A DNA stretch of 64,000 nt from Modestobacter lapidis (GTDB taxonomy: Bacteria > Actinomycetota > Actinomycetes > Mycobacteriales > Geodermatophilaceae). The notes beneath the pieces are model-generated. The model saw only the letters and a program-made list of their open reading frames with translations. It was not told where the DNA came from and ran no database searches. Where the stretch lies: positions 1 through 64,000 of the forward strand of contig JABAKE010000007.1 of assembly GCA_019779905.1 (NCBI GenBank), given 5' to 3'. Within the stretch, counting starts at the first letter, position 1. Each line of letters begins with the position of its first letter. Positions 1-7,780 of the stretch are shown here, piece by piece. The position numbers and the translations under genes are program-made.

Positions 1-990
1 CCGATCACCGCGTCGTGGTCCTACTGCTACGACGCCAACGGCAACCGCACCTACGACTCCACCTCCACCGCTCCCACCGTGGCCTGCCCCGGGCAGCCCG
101 GCGGACCCGCCGCGACCTACACCTACGACCCCGCCGACGCCCTGATCGCCCGCGCCGGCACGCCGGCCGGGGCGTTCAGCTACGACGGGAACGGCGCCGA
201 GCTCACCGGAGCCGGGGCGACCACTCGCACCGGCGCGTCCTGGAATCCCCGCGGGCAGCTCACCTCGCTGACCTCCAACGGGACCACGACGCCGTTCAGC
301 TACGCCGGCGAAGGCAACAAGGAACGACTCACCGCCGGTGGCAGCGGCTACCAGAACACCCCACTGGGGGTCACCACCCAGACCGGCACGGGGGCGAGCA
401 CGGTGATCCGCGAACCAGGCGGAACCCCCGTCGCCCTGCGCATCGGCGGCGCCAGCTACTACTACATCGCCGACCGGCAGGGCAGCACCATCAGCCTCGT
501 CGACGCCACCGGCGCCGAGGTCAACCACTACTCCTACGACCCCTACGGCAACGCCCGCGCCACAACCGAAACCGTTCCCAACCCCTGGCAGTACATCGGC
601 GGCCAATACGACACCACCACCGGCCTCTACCACCTACAAGCCCGCTACTACGACCCCACCCTCGGCCGTTTCACCCAACCCGACCCCAGCGGCCAAGAAG
701 CCAATGTGTATGCCTACGCGGCGTGTAACTCTGTTAACTCCAGTGACCCAACGGGCCTCGCGCCCAACTGCGGTCTTGCTGCAGCGGCGGGCGGAATCCT
801 GGGAGGACTCGTCGGGGCTGGGCTTGGAGGGTTTGCGTCCGGGGGAAATCCAGTGGGCGCTGCCGTCGGCGCGGTGAAAGGAGCGGTTAGTGGGTATGAA
901 GCGACTTCTGCTGTGTGCAACTCGGATGAATCGGCAGGTGGACGAGTTCTAGACGGAGTCAAGGCCTATTTGAACGTCGATGAACCGTGA
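1..990 (+). CDS. RHS repeat protein, C-terminal part (5' end outside window)
   Basis: The open frame runs in from the left edge and ends at a TGA at 988-990, so only the last 329 residues are visible. YD-type repeats (YDANGNR, YSYDPYGN) lead into an Rhs core with the hallmark stretch LYHLQARYYDP and GRFTQPDP near residue 220. About 95 residues follow the core and form a variable tip dominated by Gly/Ala, with a glycine-zipper-like run. Rhs proteins make a beta-cocoon that encloses a C-terminal toxin; this tip resembles no nuclease I recognise and may be membrane-active or degenerate. Codon use turns less GC-biased after about position 715, as expected for a swapped tip. Confidence 0.9.
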   Translation, partial: PITASWSYCYDANGNRTYDSTSTAPTVACPGQPGGPAATYTYDPADALIARAGTPAGAFSYDGNGAELTGAGATTRTGASWNPRGQLTSLTSNGTTTPFSYAGEGNKERLTAGGSGYQNTPLGVTTQTGTGASTVIREPGGTPVALRIGGASYYYIADRQGSTISLVDATGAEVNHYSYDPYGNARATTETVPNPWQYIGGQYDTTTGLYHLQARYYDPTLGRFTQPDPSGQEANVYAYAACNSVNSSDPTGLAPNCGLAAAAGGILGGLVGAGLGGFASGGNPVGAAVGAVKGAVSGYEATSAVCNSDESAGGRVLDGVKAYLNVDEP

Positions 991-1336
991 CCAAGCGCTA
1001 CATGCCCTTAAGAGAGAGAGAGGAGAAAAATGACTCCCCGATTAGATCTGTTCTTGCGCCTTACTGGCGCCCTGGTTGGCCAGCAGCGACCGCCTACTTC
1101 TGGTCGACATCCGGTCCTCGGTTCGACATCCTATTCCTCGTGCTGAGGATTCGCTTGGCGTCGGCCGATCTGGGGTCCTCGTCGAGTTGGAGCCGTGGCG
1201 ACAGTCAGAATAGGCGTTGCCGCTGACTACTCGAAGCTGGCATACGATACCTGTGTAGATGGATGGCTAGTACCCTAAATGCTGCCCATGGCCCGCCGCG
1301 GCAGTGGCCATGGATGCCCGACTCGGAGGAGAGACC
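991..1336 (+). other. AT-richer gap after the Rhs gene with possible broken immunity-type gene
   Basis: This 346-base stretch holds no convincing intact gene. A strong ribosome-binding sequence (AGGAGA) precedes an ATG at 1030 that opens a 38-codon frame beginning MTPRLDLFLRLTGALVG and stopping at 1146. Another frame overlapping it continues with gene-like sequence (SDRLLLVDIRSSV) to a stop near 1210. That pattern could be a small gene interrupted by a frameshift. The position directly behind an Rhs tip is where an immunity gene would normally lie. The GTG at 987 also opens a 79-codon frame overlapping the rhs stop. Confidence 0.35.
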
Positions 1337-1603
1337 GTGGGAGACAGGAACCCTGACTCGACCCCAGCGTCAGACGGAAAGGCGCGGAGGCCTGGCGAAG
1401 ATCAGATGGTCCAACGTCATGGGAGTGGTTCGACAGCCTTGTGGGTCGCTCGAACTCTGGGCGTTGCGCTGTTCGCCGGTGTGATTGGTTACCTTATCGG
1501 GAAATGGTCGACAGCTGGCATCTTCTTCTTCGTGTGGGTCGGATGTGCGGTAGTTCTTCGCGTGTATGCGTTGAGATTGCGACACCGGCACGGTGGTGCA
1601 TGA
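1337..1603 (+). CDS. small membrane protein of unknown function
   Basis: This 88-residue protein starts at a GTG preceded by GGAGGAGA at 1325-1332; an upstream ATG at 1304 has no such site. A polar N-terminal part of about 35 residues is followed by two hydrophobic segments (roughly residues 37-55 and 58-75) and a basic RLRHRH tail, so it is predicted to be a two-helix membrane protein. Its stop overlaps the ATG of the next gene (ATGA), implying translational coupling. I do not recognise a family. GC content is lower than in most of the window, in keeping with an accessory Rhs-linked region. Confidence 0.6.
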   Translation: MGDRNPDSTPASDGKARRPGEDQMVQRHGSGSTALWVARTLGVALFAGVIGYLIGKWSTAGIFFFVWVGCAVVLRVYALRLRHRHGGA

Positions 1604-2301
1604 TGCATGAAGGATTCGATCGGGACCATTCATTCTACGGTCAAGCACAGCGAGATAGTGGTGGACCTGGTGCGAACGGGCTCGGCATGGGTAGAGGCCA
1701 TAGCCGCGGATTGGCTGATGAAGTCTTTGCCAGCCGGACCGACCAGTCCGGGGCCGCCGACTGGGGGAAGCGGCACGGGTGGGTACGTCCAAACCCCACA
1801 AGCCGCGAAGCGGATCGCCTGGAGCGGTTAGTGAAAGGCGCTCCGGTTCGAGTCAGTGATGACCATCATGTCCACCGCCCGATGATCGGCTCATTCAAGG
1901 GCGCAGACGCGGGGTTATTCGATGTAGCGCTTACTACTTCTAAGGGCCCGATCTCGGAGTGGGCGTGTACGATCACCGCCACCCCGCCCAATTCCCCCCC
2001 GTTTCGGCTTGCTCCAGCTCGAGTTTGGCTGCATAACCCCTTGCGGTGGGGGCGGGTGGAGAGCGGAGATGAGTCCTTCGACGCGCGTTGGCGCGTACTT
2101 GTAGGTGACGATCATCGCGCCGAACAGTTGGCTCGGGACCCCGTGGTTCGGCAGTCGCTCCTGAGCACCGACGACGGTGACGAAATCTGGACATCCAGCG
2201 GCTTTGTCGTCGCAGTACGGCCAGGAGGGCATCGACCAGAACTGATTGAGCACCACCTGAACCTACTGCATGTGATTTGCCGATCGCTGTCAGTTCTCTA
2301 G
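1600..2301 (+). CDS. hypothetical protein, translationally coupled to the membrane protein
   Basis: The frame encodes 233 residues from the ATG at 1600, which overlaps the previous stop. The central part (GWVRPNPTSREADRLERL, then a VRVSDDHHVHRPMIG segment) and the C-terminal part (FDARWRVLVGDDHR, then HLNLLHVICRSL) match my memory of an actinobacterial family with a degraded-PH-like or DUF3137-like fold that usually sits beside a small membrane protein. No signal peptide or membrane segment is seen. The function is unknown; a two-gene membrane complex or an Rhs-associated accessory role is only inference. Confidence 0.55.
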   Translation: MMHEGFDRDHSFYGQAQRDSGGPGANGLGMGRGHSRGLADEVFASRTDQSGAADWGKRHGWVRPNPTSREADRLERLVKGAPVRVSDDHHVHRPMIGSFKGADAGLFDVALTTSKGPISEWACTITATPPNSPPFRLAPARVWLHNPLRWGRVESGDESFDARWRVLVGDDHRAEQLARDPVVRQSLLSTDDGDEIWTSSGFVVAVRPGGHRPELIEHHLNLLHVICRSLSVL

Positions 2302-2326
2302 GCGTGCTTCCAGGGGAGTCACGTGC

Positions 2327-2728
2327 CTAGCCCGGCGGCAGGACGGTGAACCCGGTGGGGACGGCGCCGTCCGCGTGGTGCAGCCGGATCCCGGCGCCGC
2401 CGGGCCGGCTCTCATCCGGAACCGTGAACTGCAATGTCGCCGACCACCGTTCGCCGCGACCGGTGACCGTCCCCAGCGGCACCTCGACGCCGCCCTGCAC
2501 GAAGGACACCGGGACATCGACCATCGCGGTCTCCTCGTCGGCGCCGGGATAGTCGTTGCAGCCTTCGCGCAGCCATTCGAACTCTGCGGTGACCGGCGTC
2601 CCGGGCGGGCCCTCAGTTGGGCTCAGCGTGACCTGGGGACCCACGCAGGCGGCGACGGCGCCGCCGCCCGCGCCGCAGCCGGCCAGCAGCAGCGCCACCA
2701 GCCCGGCTCCCAGCGCCCGTCCGCCCAT
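2327..2728 (-). CDS. putative lipoprotein, immunoglobulin-like secreted domain
   Basis: This 133-residue protein begins with a short basic start, a hydrophobic stretch (GAGLVALLLAGC) and a lipobox cysteine at about residue 18, so it should be exported and lipid-anchored. The mature part starts with a low-complexity Gly/Ala linker and continues with a region (VTLSPTEGPPGTPVTAEF) typical of beta-sandwich extracellular domains. It ends in TGFTVLPPG, again strand-like. It lies 20 bases downstream of the ATP-grasp ligase gene on the same strand and may be its last operon member. No specific function is recognised. Confidence 0.75.
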   Translation of the reverse strand: MGGRALGAGLVALLLAGCGAGGGAVAACVGPQVTLSPTEGPPGTPVTAEFEWLREGCNDYPGADEETAMVDVPVSFVQGGVEVPLGTVTGRGERWSATLQFTVPDESRPGGAGIRLHHADGAVPTGFTVLPPG

Positions 2729-2748
2729 GCGGGCGAGGATGGCCCGGC

Positions 2749-3993
2749 TCAGCGCTGGAAGTCGATGGTGTGCGGCACGAAGAAGGACAGGTCGTCGGTG
2801 ATCAGCCCGTCGGACTCGCGGATGCCCAGCCCGGCCGCCTCACCGTCGACGACCCAGGTGCCCAGCACCGGGTGGTGCGGCCCGTCGGGGCCGGCGAAGT
2901 CGGGCAGCTCGGCGAGCTGCTGCACCACCCACCCCTCGGCGCCGTACCGGCCGCCGCGGGCAGTGAGCAGCTCCTGCCCGCCCGGGGCGATCAGCTCGAC
3001 GTTGTTCCCCTCCCGACCCAGCAGGGGCTTGCGGGCGTAGCCGGCCTCGTTCAGCTCGGGCGCGCGGCGGTCGTCGGCGAAGTAGGCGGGCAGCAGCAGC
3101 CGGGAGATCACCGGGTCGTGCTCGTAGCGCTGCCACAGCACCGGCAGCAGGCCCTTGTTCGACCAAAGCATCTTCCAGATCGGCTCGACCCAGGTCGTGC
3201 CGCCGTCCGGCCGGCGCAGGTCGGCCAGCACCGACGGGCCGTACGGGTCGTCGAGCAGCCACTCCCAGGGGTACAGCTTGAAGACGACGTCGATCCGCCG
3301 GCCGTCCGGGTCGTAGAACCGGGCGTCGCCGGTGTCCAGCCCGATCTGCTCGGTGGTGATGATGCTGGCCTCGTAGCCGGCCCGGGTCACCGTCTCGGCG
3401 AGGTAGGCGACGGTCATCCAGTCCTCACCGGAGGCGTCGCCCGAGGTCCAGGCCAGATGCACCAGAGGCCGGTGCCCGTGCTCGGACTCCCAGCGGCTGA
3501 GCACCCGCTGCCAGGCCGCGACCAGCCGGTCGTCGAGCTGGTTCCACTGGTCGGTGCCCTGGCCGGTCTCCAGGTGCCAGGCCCACTGCACCACCGCGGC
3601 CTCGACCAGCGAGGTCGGGGTGTCGGCGTTGAACTCCAGCAATTTCGGCCAGCCGGTGCCGTCCCAGCGCAGGTCGAAGCGCCCGTACACGCTGGGCGGC
3701 TCGGCCTCCCAGGTGGCCCGGATGACGTCGCGGGCGTCCCGCGGCACGTGCATGCGGTCCAGCAGCCGGTCGTCGGCGAGCGCGACGTCCCCGGCCTCCA
3801 CGCAGGCGGCGAACAGCTGATCGGTGGCGTCGGCCAGCTGGTCGATCTCGGTGCCGGGAAAGTCGTAGAAGACGTCCTCGCGCCAGTAGGAGCGAACCTC
3901 CCCACCCGGCACGGTCGTCTTGTTGTAGACCAGCCCCTGGCTCTCGATCTCGGCCTCCCAGCCGAGCCGGGCCTTGCCGTACAGCCGCCTCAC
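2749..3993 (-). CDS. glutathionylspermidine synthase family ATP-grasp ligase (YgiC/YjfC-like)
   Basis: The 414-residue protein matches the C-terminal synthetase module of glutathionylspermidine synthase. Recognisable parts are the N-terminal YRREDVFYDF-type region, LLEFNADTPTSLVEAA near residue 110 and EPIWKMLWSNKGLLPVLW in the ATP-grasp core, then GYARKPLLGREGNNV. Family members form an amide bond using ATP; the substrate of the stand-alone YgiC/YjfC group is not settled. The GTG start at 3993 overlaps the stop of the lipoprotein gene by four bases, which argues against the longer in-frame extension. Pairing with a small lipoprotein mirrors the E. coli ygiB-ygiC arrangement. Confidence 0.85.
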   Translation of the reverse strand: MRRLYGKARLGWEAEIESQGLVYNKTTVPGGEVRSYWREDVFYDFPGTEIDQLADATDQLFAACVEAGDVALADDRLLDRMHVPRDARDVIRATWEAEPPSVYGRFDLRWDGTGWPKLLEFNADTPTSLVEAAVVQWAWHLETGQGTDQWNQLDDRLVAAWQRVLSRWESEHGHRPLVHLAWTSGDASGEDWMTVAYLAETVTRAGYEASIITTEQIGLDTGDARFYDPDGRRIDVVFKLYPWEWLLDDPYGPSVLADLRRPDGGTTWVEPIWKMLWSNKGLLPVLWQRYEHDPVISRLLLPAYFADDRRAPELNEAGYARKPLLGREGNNVELIAPGGQELLTARGGRYGAEGWVVQQLAELPDFAGPDGPHHPVLGTWVVDGEAAGLGIRESDGLITDDLSFFVPHTIDFQR

Positions 3994-4424
3994 GAACCGC
4001 CCGTCCCGACGCGCCCGCTGCCACCGGTGCCCAGGCCACCGGAGATCCGGGTACCGGAGGAGACCGTGCCGCTGCGCGGCAGGCCGGTGCGGGCCCGGGC
4101 CGCGCCGTCGGCGGGGTTCACCCGGGTCGCCGCGCCGGAGTACTGGGACGGGATCTGCTGACCGACGGAGTAGCGGTTCCCGCCGAAGCCCCCCACCAGG
4201 AAGAAGAACGGCACGCCACCGATGAAGCCGCCGTTGCGCTCGGCCTCCTCGCACTGCGCGTCGTCGACCACCTGGTCCTGCTCGTCGACGCAGTAGACGC
4301 GCTCGGCGTCCACGTCCTCGTTCGCCCCGCCGGCGCCGCAAGCGGCGAGGAAGCCCATCGCCGCGCCGGTCAGGGTGACCGTGCCGACCGCGGCACGTAC
4401 CCGGTTGCCCCGCGACGTGGACAT
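3990..4424 (-). CDS. DUF1190/YgiB-like lipoprotein
   Basis: This 144-residue protein has a signal peptide ending in a lipobox (LAAC, Cys29). It continues with an acidic Cys-containing segment (YCVDEQDQVVDDAQCEEAE), then GGVPFFFLVGGFGG and a Gly/Ser/Thr-rich tail. That layout (paired cysteines, GG-hydrophobic patch, glycine-rich end) is what E. coli YgiB shows next to YgiC. The ATG at 4424 has a GGGAGA ribosome-binding site. Its stop overlaps the start of the ATP-grasp ligase, so the two are probably made together; a surface-anchored partner or substrate of the ligase is plausible but unproven. Confidence 0.75.
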   Translation of the reverse strand: MSTSRGNRVRAAVGTVTLTGAAMGFLAACGAGGANEDVDAERVYCVDEQDQVVDDAQCEEAERNGGFIGGVPFFFLVGGFGGNRYSVGQQIPSQYSGAATRVNPADGAARARTGLPRSGTVSSGTRISGGLGTGGSGRVGTGGS

Positions 4425-4635
4425 GTCTGGTCTCCCTGTGGTCAGCCGTCCGACGGGCACATGCTGTCGGACCGGATGCGTCGGCTCCACCCGGCCGGCG
4501 GCCCGGGCTCCCTCCAGTGTCGTCCATGCCGGTGACCGGGGGCCGGCGGTGACCCGGCTCCGGGCGCCGGGTGGGGGTGGGGGTTCACAGCTGCGAGGGC
4601 GATGATGGCCCTCCGCTCGAGGTGGGGAGGGCCGG

Positions 4636-5628
4636 ATGGCCGCGAACGGACCGCAGCCGGATGCGGCCCCGTGGGGCCCGCCGGGCGCGCCGACGGCCGC
4701 CCCGCCGCTCGCGGACCCGCCGACCACCTGGCCGCCGCCCGCCGGCCCACCGCCCACGCCGCCGGGTCGCGGCGGTGCGGGGGAGCGGCCCGGCGGACGG
4801 CGGCCGCGGCGCTTGGTGCGGCGGGGGCTGCGCCGGATCGCGAAGCTGGTCGCCGTCCTCGTCGTCGTCCAGGGCCTGGCCATCGCGTCGCTGAACCTCT
4901 GGACGCCGGGCACCAGCCGGTTCATGGCCGCCAGCCAGCCGGGCGTCGTCCAGGAGCACGTGTCGATCGACAACGTGTCGCGCAACGTCATCGCCGCGGT
5001 GATCTACCACGAGGACCAGCACTTCCCGACCCGGGTGCAGGCCTTCAACTGGGGCGAGTTCGCCGACCGGGTGGACCGCCACCTCCGCGGTCTCCCCGAC
5101 GAGAGCGGGTCGACCATCCACCAGCAGGTCGCCAAGAACCTGTTCCTCACCGGGGAGATGAGCGGCACCAGGAAGGGCGTGGAGGCGCTGCTGGCGATCG
5201 AGCTCGCGGCACTGGTCGACGACGTCCAGCTGCTGGAGATCTACCTCAACGTCGCCCAGTTCGGCCCCGACCTGTACGGCGTCTGCGCCGCGAGCTGGTA
5301 CTACTTCGACCGGCCGCCGCACGACGTCGAGCAGGGGCAGGCCATCCAGCTCGCCGGGCTGCTGCCCTCCCCGGGCCACGTCGCCCGGGCCGCCGGCGGC
5401 GGCATCGAACGCATCGCGGACGGCAACCCGACCAGCTCGTACACGATCGCGAACGCCGAGGCCAAGCTGCCGCGGTGGTTCGCCGCGCACGGCCTGGACC
5501 CGGTCTGGGAGCTGGGCATCGAGGGCTACGCCGAGCCGGGGGACGGCGACGGCGACTCCTGCTCGACCATGCCCGCCCAGGTCGCCGACCGGATCGCGCA
5601 GGAGGAGCAGGAGAGCTCCGCCGGCTGA
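4636..5628 (+). CDS. monofunctional peptidoglycan transglycosylase (GT51)
   Basis: The 330-residue protein starts with a long Pro/Ala-rich cytoplasmic tail and a basic patch (RRPRRLVRRGLRR). One membrane helix spans about residues 68-90, and a single GT51 domain follows. The catalytic glutamate is seen in YHEDQHF (Glu126); GSTIHQQVAKNLFL (158-171) and the YLNVAQFGP motif follow. It polymerises lipid II outside the membrane. No transpeptidase domain is present, unlike class A PBPs. A GGTGGGGAGGG ribosome-binding sequence precedes the ATG. The C-terminal 60 residues are acidic and not part of the family core. Confidence 0.9.
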   Translation: MAANGPQPDAAPWGPPGAPTAAPPLADPPTTWPPPAGPPPTPPGRGGAGERPGGRRPRRLVRRGLRRIAKLVAVLVVVQGLAIASLNLWTPGTSRFMAASQPGVVQEHVSIDNVSRNVIAAVIYHEDQHFPTRVQAFNWGEFADRVDRHLRGLPDESGSTIHQQVAKNLFLTGEMSGTRKGVEALLAIELAALVDDVQLLEIYLNVAQFGPDLYGVCAASWYYFDRPPHDVEQGQAIQLAGLLPSPGHVARAAGGGIERIADGNPTSSYTIANAEAKLPRWFAAHGLDPVWELGIEGYAEPGDGDGDSCSTMPAQVADRIAQEEQESSAG

Positions 5629-5703
5629 GTGGATCCACCCCGCCGTCCCGCAGCGGGCCCTCCCGGGACTCGGTAGGCGGCATGGCCGCTTTGACCCGCT
5701 ACC

Positions 5704-6663
5704 GTGCGAGCCGTGCCCGTCGTCGCCCGTCCCGCCCTCGGCTACGCGTTCACCATCGCGGCCGCCGGCCTGCTCGCCGTCAACGGCGCGGTGTCCGCGC
5801 TGGCGCTGCAGGCCGGGATCTCGGCGACCCGGCTGACGGCGCTGCGCTGCACGGGGGCGGCGGTCGTGCTCGTCGTGGTGCTGGCCCTCGCGGCGCCTGG
5901 ACACCTGCGGATCCGCTGGCGGGAGGTGCCGTTCATCGCGGTGTTCGGCATCGCCGGCATCGCGCTGACCCAGTTCCTCTACTACGTCGCCATCGGCCGG
6001 CTGCCGATCGGCATCGCGCTGGTGTTCGAGATGACCGCGCCGGTGTTCATCGCGCTCTACGTGTGGCTGGTCCGGCACGAGCGGGTGCGCAGCCGGCTGT
6101 GGCTGGCGCTGGTGCTCTCCCTGTCCGGCCTGGTGCTGGTCGCCCAGGTGTGGCAGGGCGGCGGGTCACTGGACCTGCTCGGGGTGGCCGCCGGGCTGGC
6201 GGCGGCGCTGTCGCTGGCCACCTACTACCTGATGGGTGAGCGCGGGACCGTCGACCGCCATCCGGTGGCCCTCACCGCGTGGGCCTTCGTCGCAGCCGCG
6301 GTGTTCTGGTCGGTGGTCGCGCCCTGGTGGGAGTTCGACATCGGCGTGTTCGGGGAGCGGGTGCCGATCTCGCTGGGCTCGGTGCAGGTGCCGGTGGGCC
6401 TGCTGATCGGGTGGGTCGTCGTGCTGGGCGCCGTCGTCCCGTTCTGGGTGTCGCTCGCCGCCCTCCGGCACGTTCCCCCGACGACGGCCGGCATCGTGGC
6501 CACGATCGAGCCGGTGTTCGCCTCGGTCGTCGCCTGGCTCTGGCTGGAGCAGGTGCTCACGCCCTGGCAGATCACCGGAGGCGTCGTCGTGCTGGCCGGG
6601 ATCGTGCTGGCCCAGACCGCCCGCACCCAGGAACCGGCGCTGCCGGAGACGGGCCCCACCTGA
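5704..6663 (+). CDS. EamA/DMT-family transporter
   Basis: The 319-residue protein has about ten hydrophobic helices arranged as two EamA repeats, each ending with a motif like the final TTAGIVATIEPVFASVVAWL. Members of this drug/metabolite transporter superfamily export amino acids or other small metabolites (RhtA-like). The GTG at 5704 is taken as the start; GTG 5713 is an alternative. The gene stands alone between the transglycosylase and a convergent glutathione peroxidase gene, and the substrate cannot be read from sequence. Confidence 0.85.
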   Translation: MRAVPVVARPALGYAFTIAAAGLLAVNGAVSALALQAGISATRLTALRCTGAAVVLVVVLALAAPGHLRIRWREVPFIAVFGIAGIALTQFLYYVAIGRLPIGIALVFEMTAPVFIALYVWLVRHERVRSRLWLALVLSLSGLVLVAQVWQGGGSLDLLGVAAGLAAALSLATYYLMGERGTVDRHPVALTAWAFVAAAVFWSVVAPWWEFDIGVFGERVPISLGSVQVPVGLLIGWVVVLGAVVPFWVSLAALRHVPPTTAGIVATIEPVFASVVAWLWLEQVLTPWQITGGVVVLAGIVLAQTARTQEPALPETGPT

Positions 6664-6667
6664 GCGG

Positions 6668-6687
6668 GGCCCGGCACCGGCCGGGCC
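6668..6687. terminator. short hairpin between convergent genes
   Basis: GGCCCGGC and GCCGGGCC pair across a four-base loop between the EamA gene and the convergent peroxidase gene. It could terminate both; there is no T-tract. Confidence 0.45.
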
Positions 6688-6693
6688 GACGGC

Positions 6694-7188
6694 TCAGGCG
6701 GGGAGGGCCGCCTCGATGGCGGTGCGGACCTCGGGGGAGTCGGGCTGGGTCCGCGGCCGGAACCGGGCCAGGACGGCGCCGTCGGCCGCGACCAGGAACT
6801 TCTCGAAGTTCCAGGCCACCGGGCCGGCCTCCCCGGCCAGGTCGGGAACCTGGGTGAGCTGCTGGTAGAGCGGGTCGGCGTCCTCGCCGTTGACCTCGAC
6901 CTTCGCCGTCATCGGGAAGGTGATGCCGTAGGTCGCGGAGCAGAACCCCTCGATCTCCGCCGCGGTGCCCGGCTCCTGCCCGGCGAACTGGTTGCACGGC
7001 ACGCCGAGCACGGTGAAGCCGCGGTCGGCGTACTCGCGCTGCAGCGCCTCCAGCTGGGTGTACTGCGGGGTCAGTCCGCACCGGCTGGCCACGTTGACGA
7101 CCAGGGCCACCCGGCCGCCGGTCAGCTCGCCCAGCGTGGTCGCCTCACCCTGCAGGGTGGTGACGGGCAGATCCAGCAGGTCGCTCAC
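6694..7188 (-). CDS. glutathione peroxidase family (Cys-type, probably thioredoxin-dependent)
   Basis: The 164-residue protein carries the family landmarks NVASRCGLTPQY (peroxidatic Cys), the VLGVPCNQFAGQEPG block with the conserved Gln, and WNFEKFLV with the conserved Trp. The active residue is Cys rather than selenocysteine. Actinobacteria generally lack glutathione, and bacterial homologues of this kind commonly use thioredoxin, so peroxide detoxification via thioredoxin is the likely role. The GTG at 7188 is preceded by GAAGGAG. The length is normal for the family. Confidence 0.93.
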   Translation of the reverse strand: MSDLLDLPVTTLQGEATTLGELTGGRVALVVNVASRCGLTPQYTQLEALQREYADRGFTVLGVPCNQFAGQEPGTAAEIEGFCSATYGITFPMTAKVEVNGEDADPLYQQLTQVPDLAGEAGPVAWNFEKFLVAADGAVLARFRPRTQPDSPEVRTAIEAALPA

Positions 7189-7223
7189 GGCAGCTCCTTC
7201 GACGGGGACGACGGTCGGGAGCC

Positions 7224-7652
7224 TCAACCGCTCTGGCCGGGGGGCTGTTCCCCGAGCCCGGACAGGTCGTCGGGGACGTCGACCGCCTGCGACCGCAGCG
7301 CCTCCAACGGCACCACGTCCAGGGCGCGGACGTTGGTCGCGGCCAGCACCACCCCGGCCGGCACGCCCGCCCGGAACGCCTCCAGCCAGCGGACGGCGAC
7401 CACGCACCAGCGGTCGCCGGGCCGCAGCCCCGGGAAGCCGTACGCCGGCCGCGGGGTGACCAGGTCGTTGCCCAGTTCCTGCTGCATCGCCAGGAACTCC
7501 GCCGACACCACCGTGCAGACGGTGTGGCTGCCCAGGTCGGACGGGCCGGTGCTGCAGCACCCGTCGCGGTAGAAGCCGGTGAGCGGCTCGGTGCCGCACG
7601 GTTCCAGCGGGCCGCCCAGCACGTTGCGTTCGGTCGCGGACTGGTCCGTCAC
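7224..7652 (-). CDS. DUF2237 family protein
   Basis: The 142-residue protein shows the signature of DUF2237: NVLGGPLEPC near the start, TGFYRDGCCSTG, DLGSHTVC, and FPGLRPGDRWC with the following VRWLEA. The conserved cysteines suggest a metal-binding or redox fold, but no activity is established. The start GTG at 7652 follows a GGAGGGAG ribosome-binding site. It lies 35 bases upstream of the glutathione peroxidase gene on the same strand and may be co-transcribed with it, consistent with a stress-related role (inference). Confidence 0.9.
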   Translation of the reverse strand: MTDQSATERNVLGGPLEPCGTEPLTGFYRDGCCSTGPSDLGSHTVCTVVSAEFLAMQQELGNDLVTPRPAYGFPGLRPGDRWCVVAVRWLEAFRAGVPAGVVLAATNVRALDVVPLEALRSQAVDVPDDLSGLGEQPPGQSG

Positions 7653-7780
7653 GGTCGCTGCTCCCTCCTCCGTCCCCGACGCCGGGAACGTGTCGATCAT
7701 GCCGCTCACCGCGGCGCGTCGCGCATCGACGGTCCGGTCATCCGGTCGCGCTCCCTCCGCCGAGCCACCAAGCTGACGCG

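Noticed and set aside
1607-1831. 74-codon frame after the small membrane protein
   Set aside because: It overlaps the better-supported coupled frame starting at 1600, and its second half is Pro/Gly low complexity.
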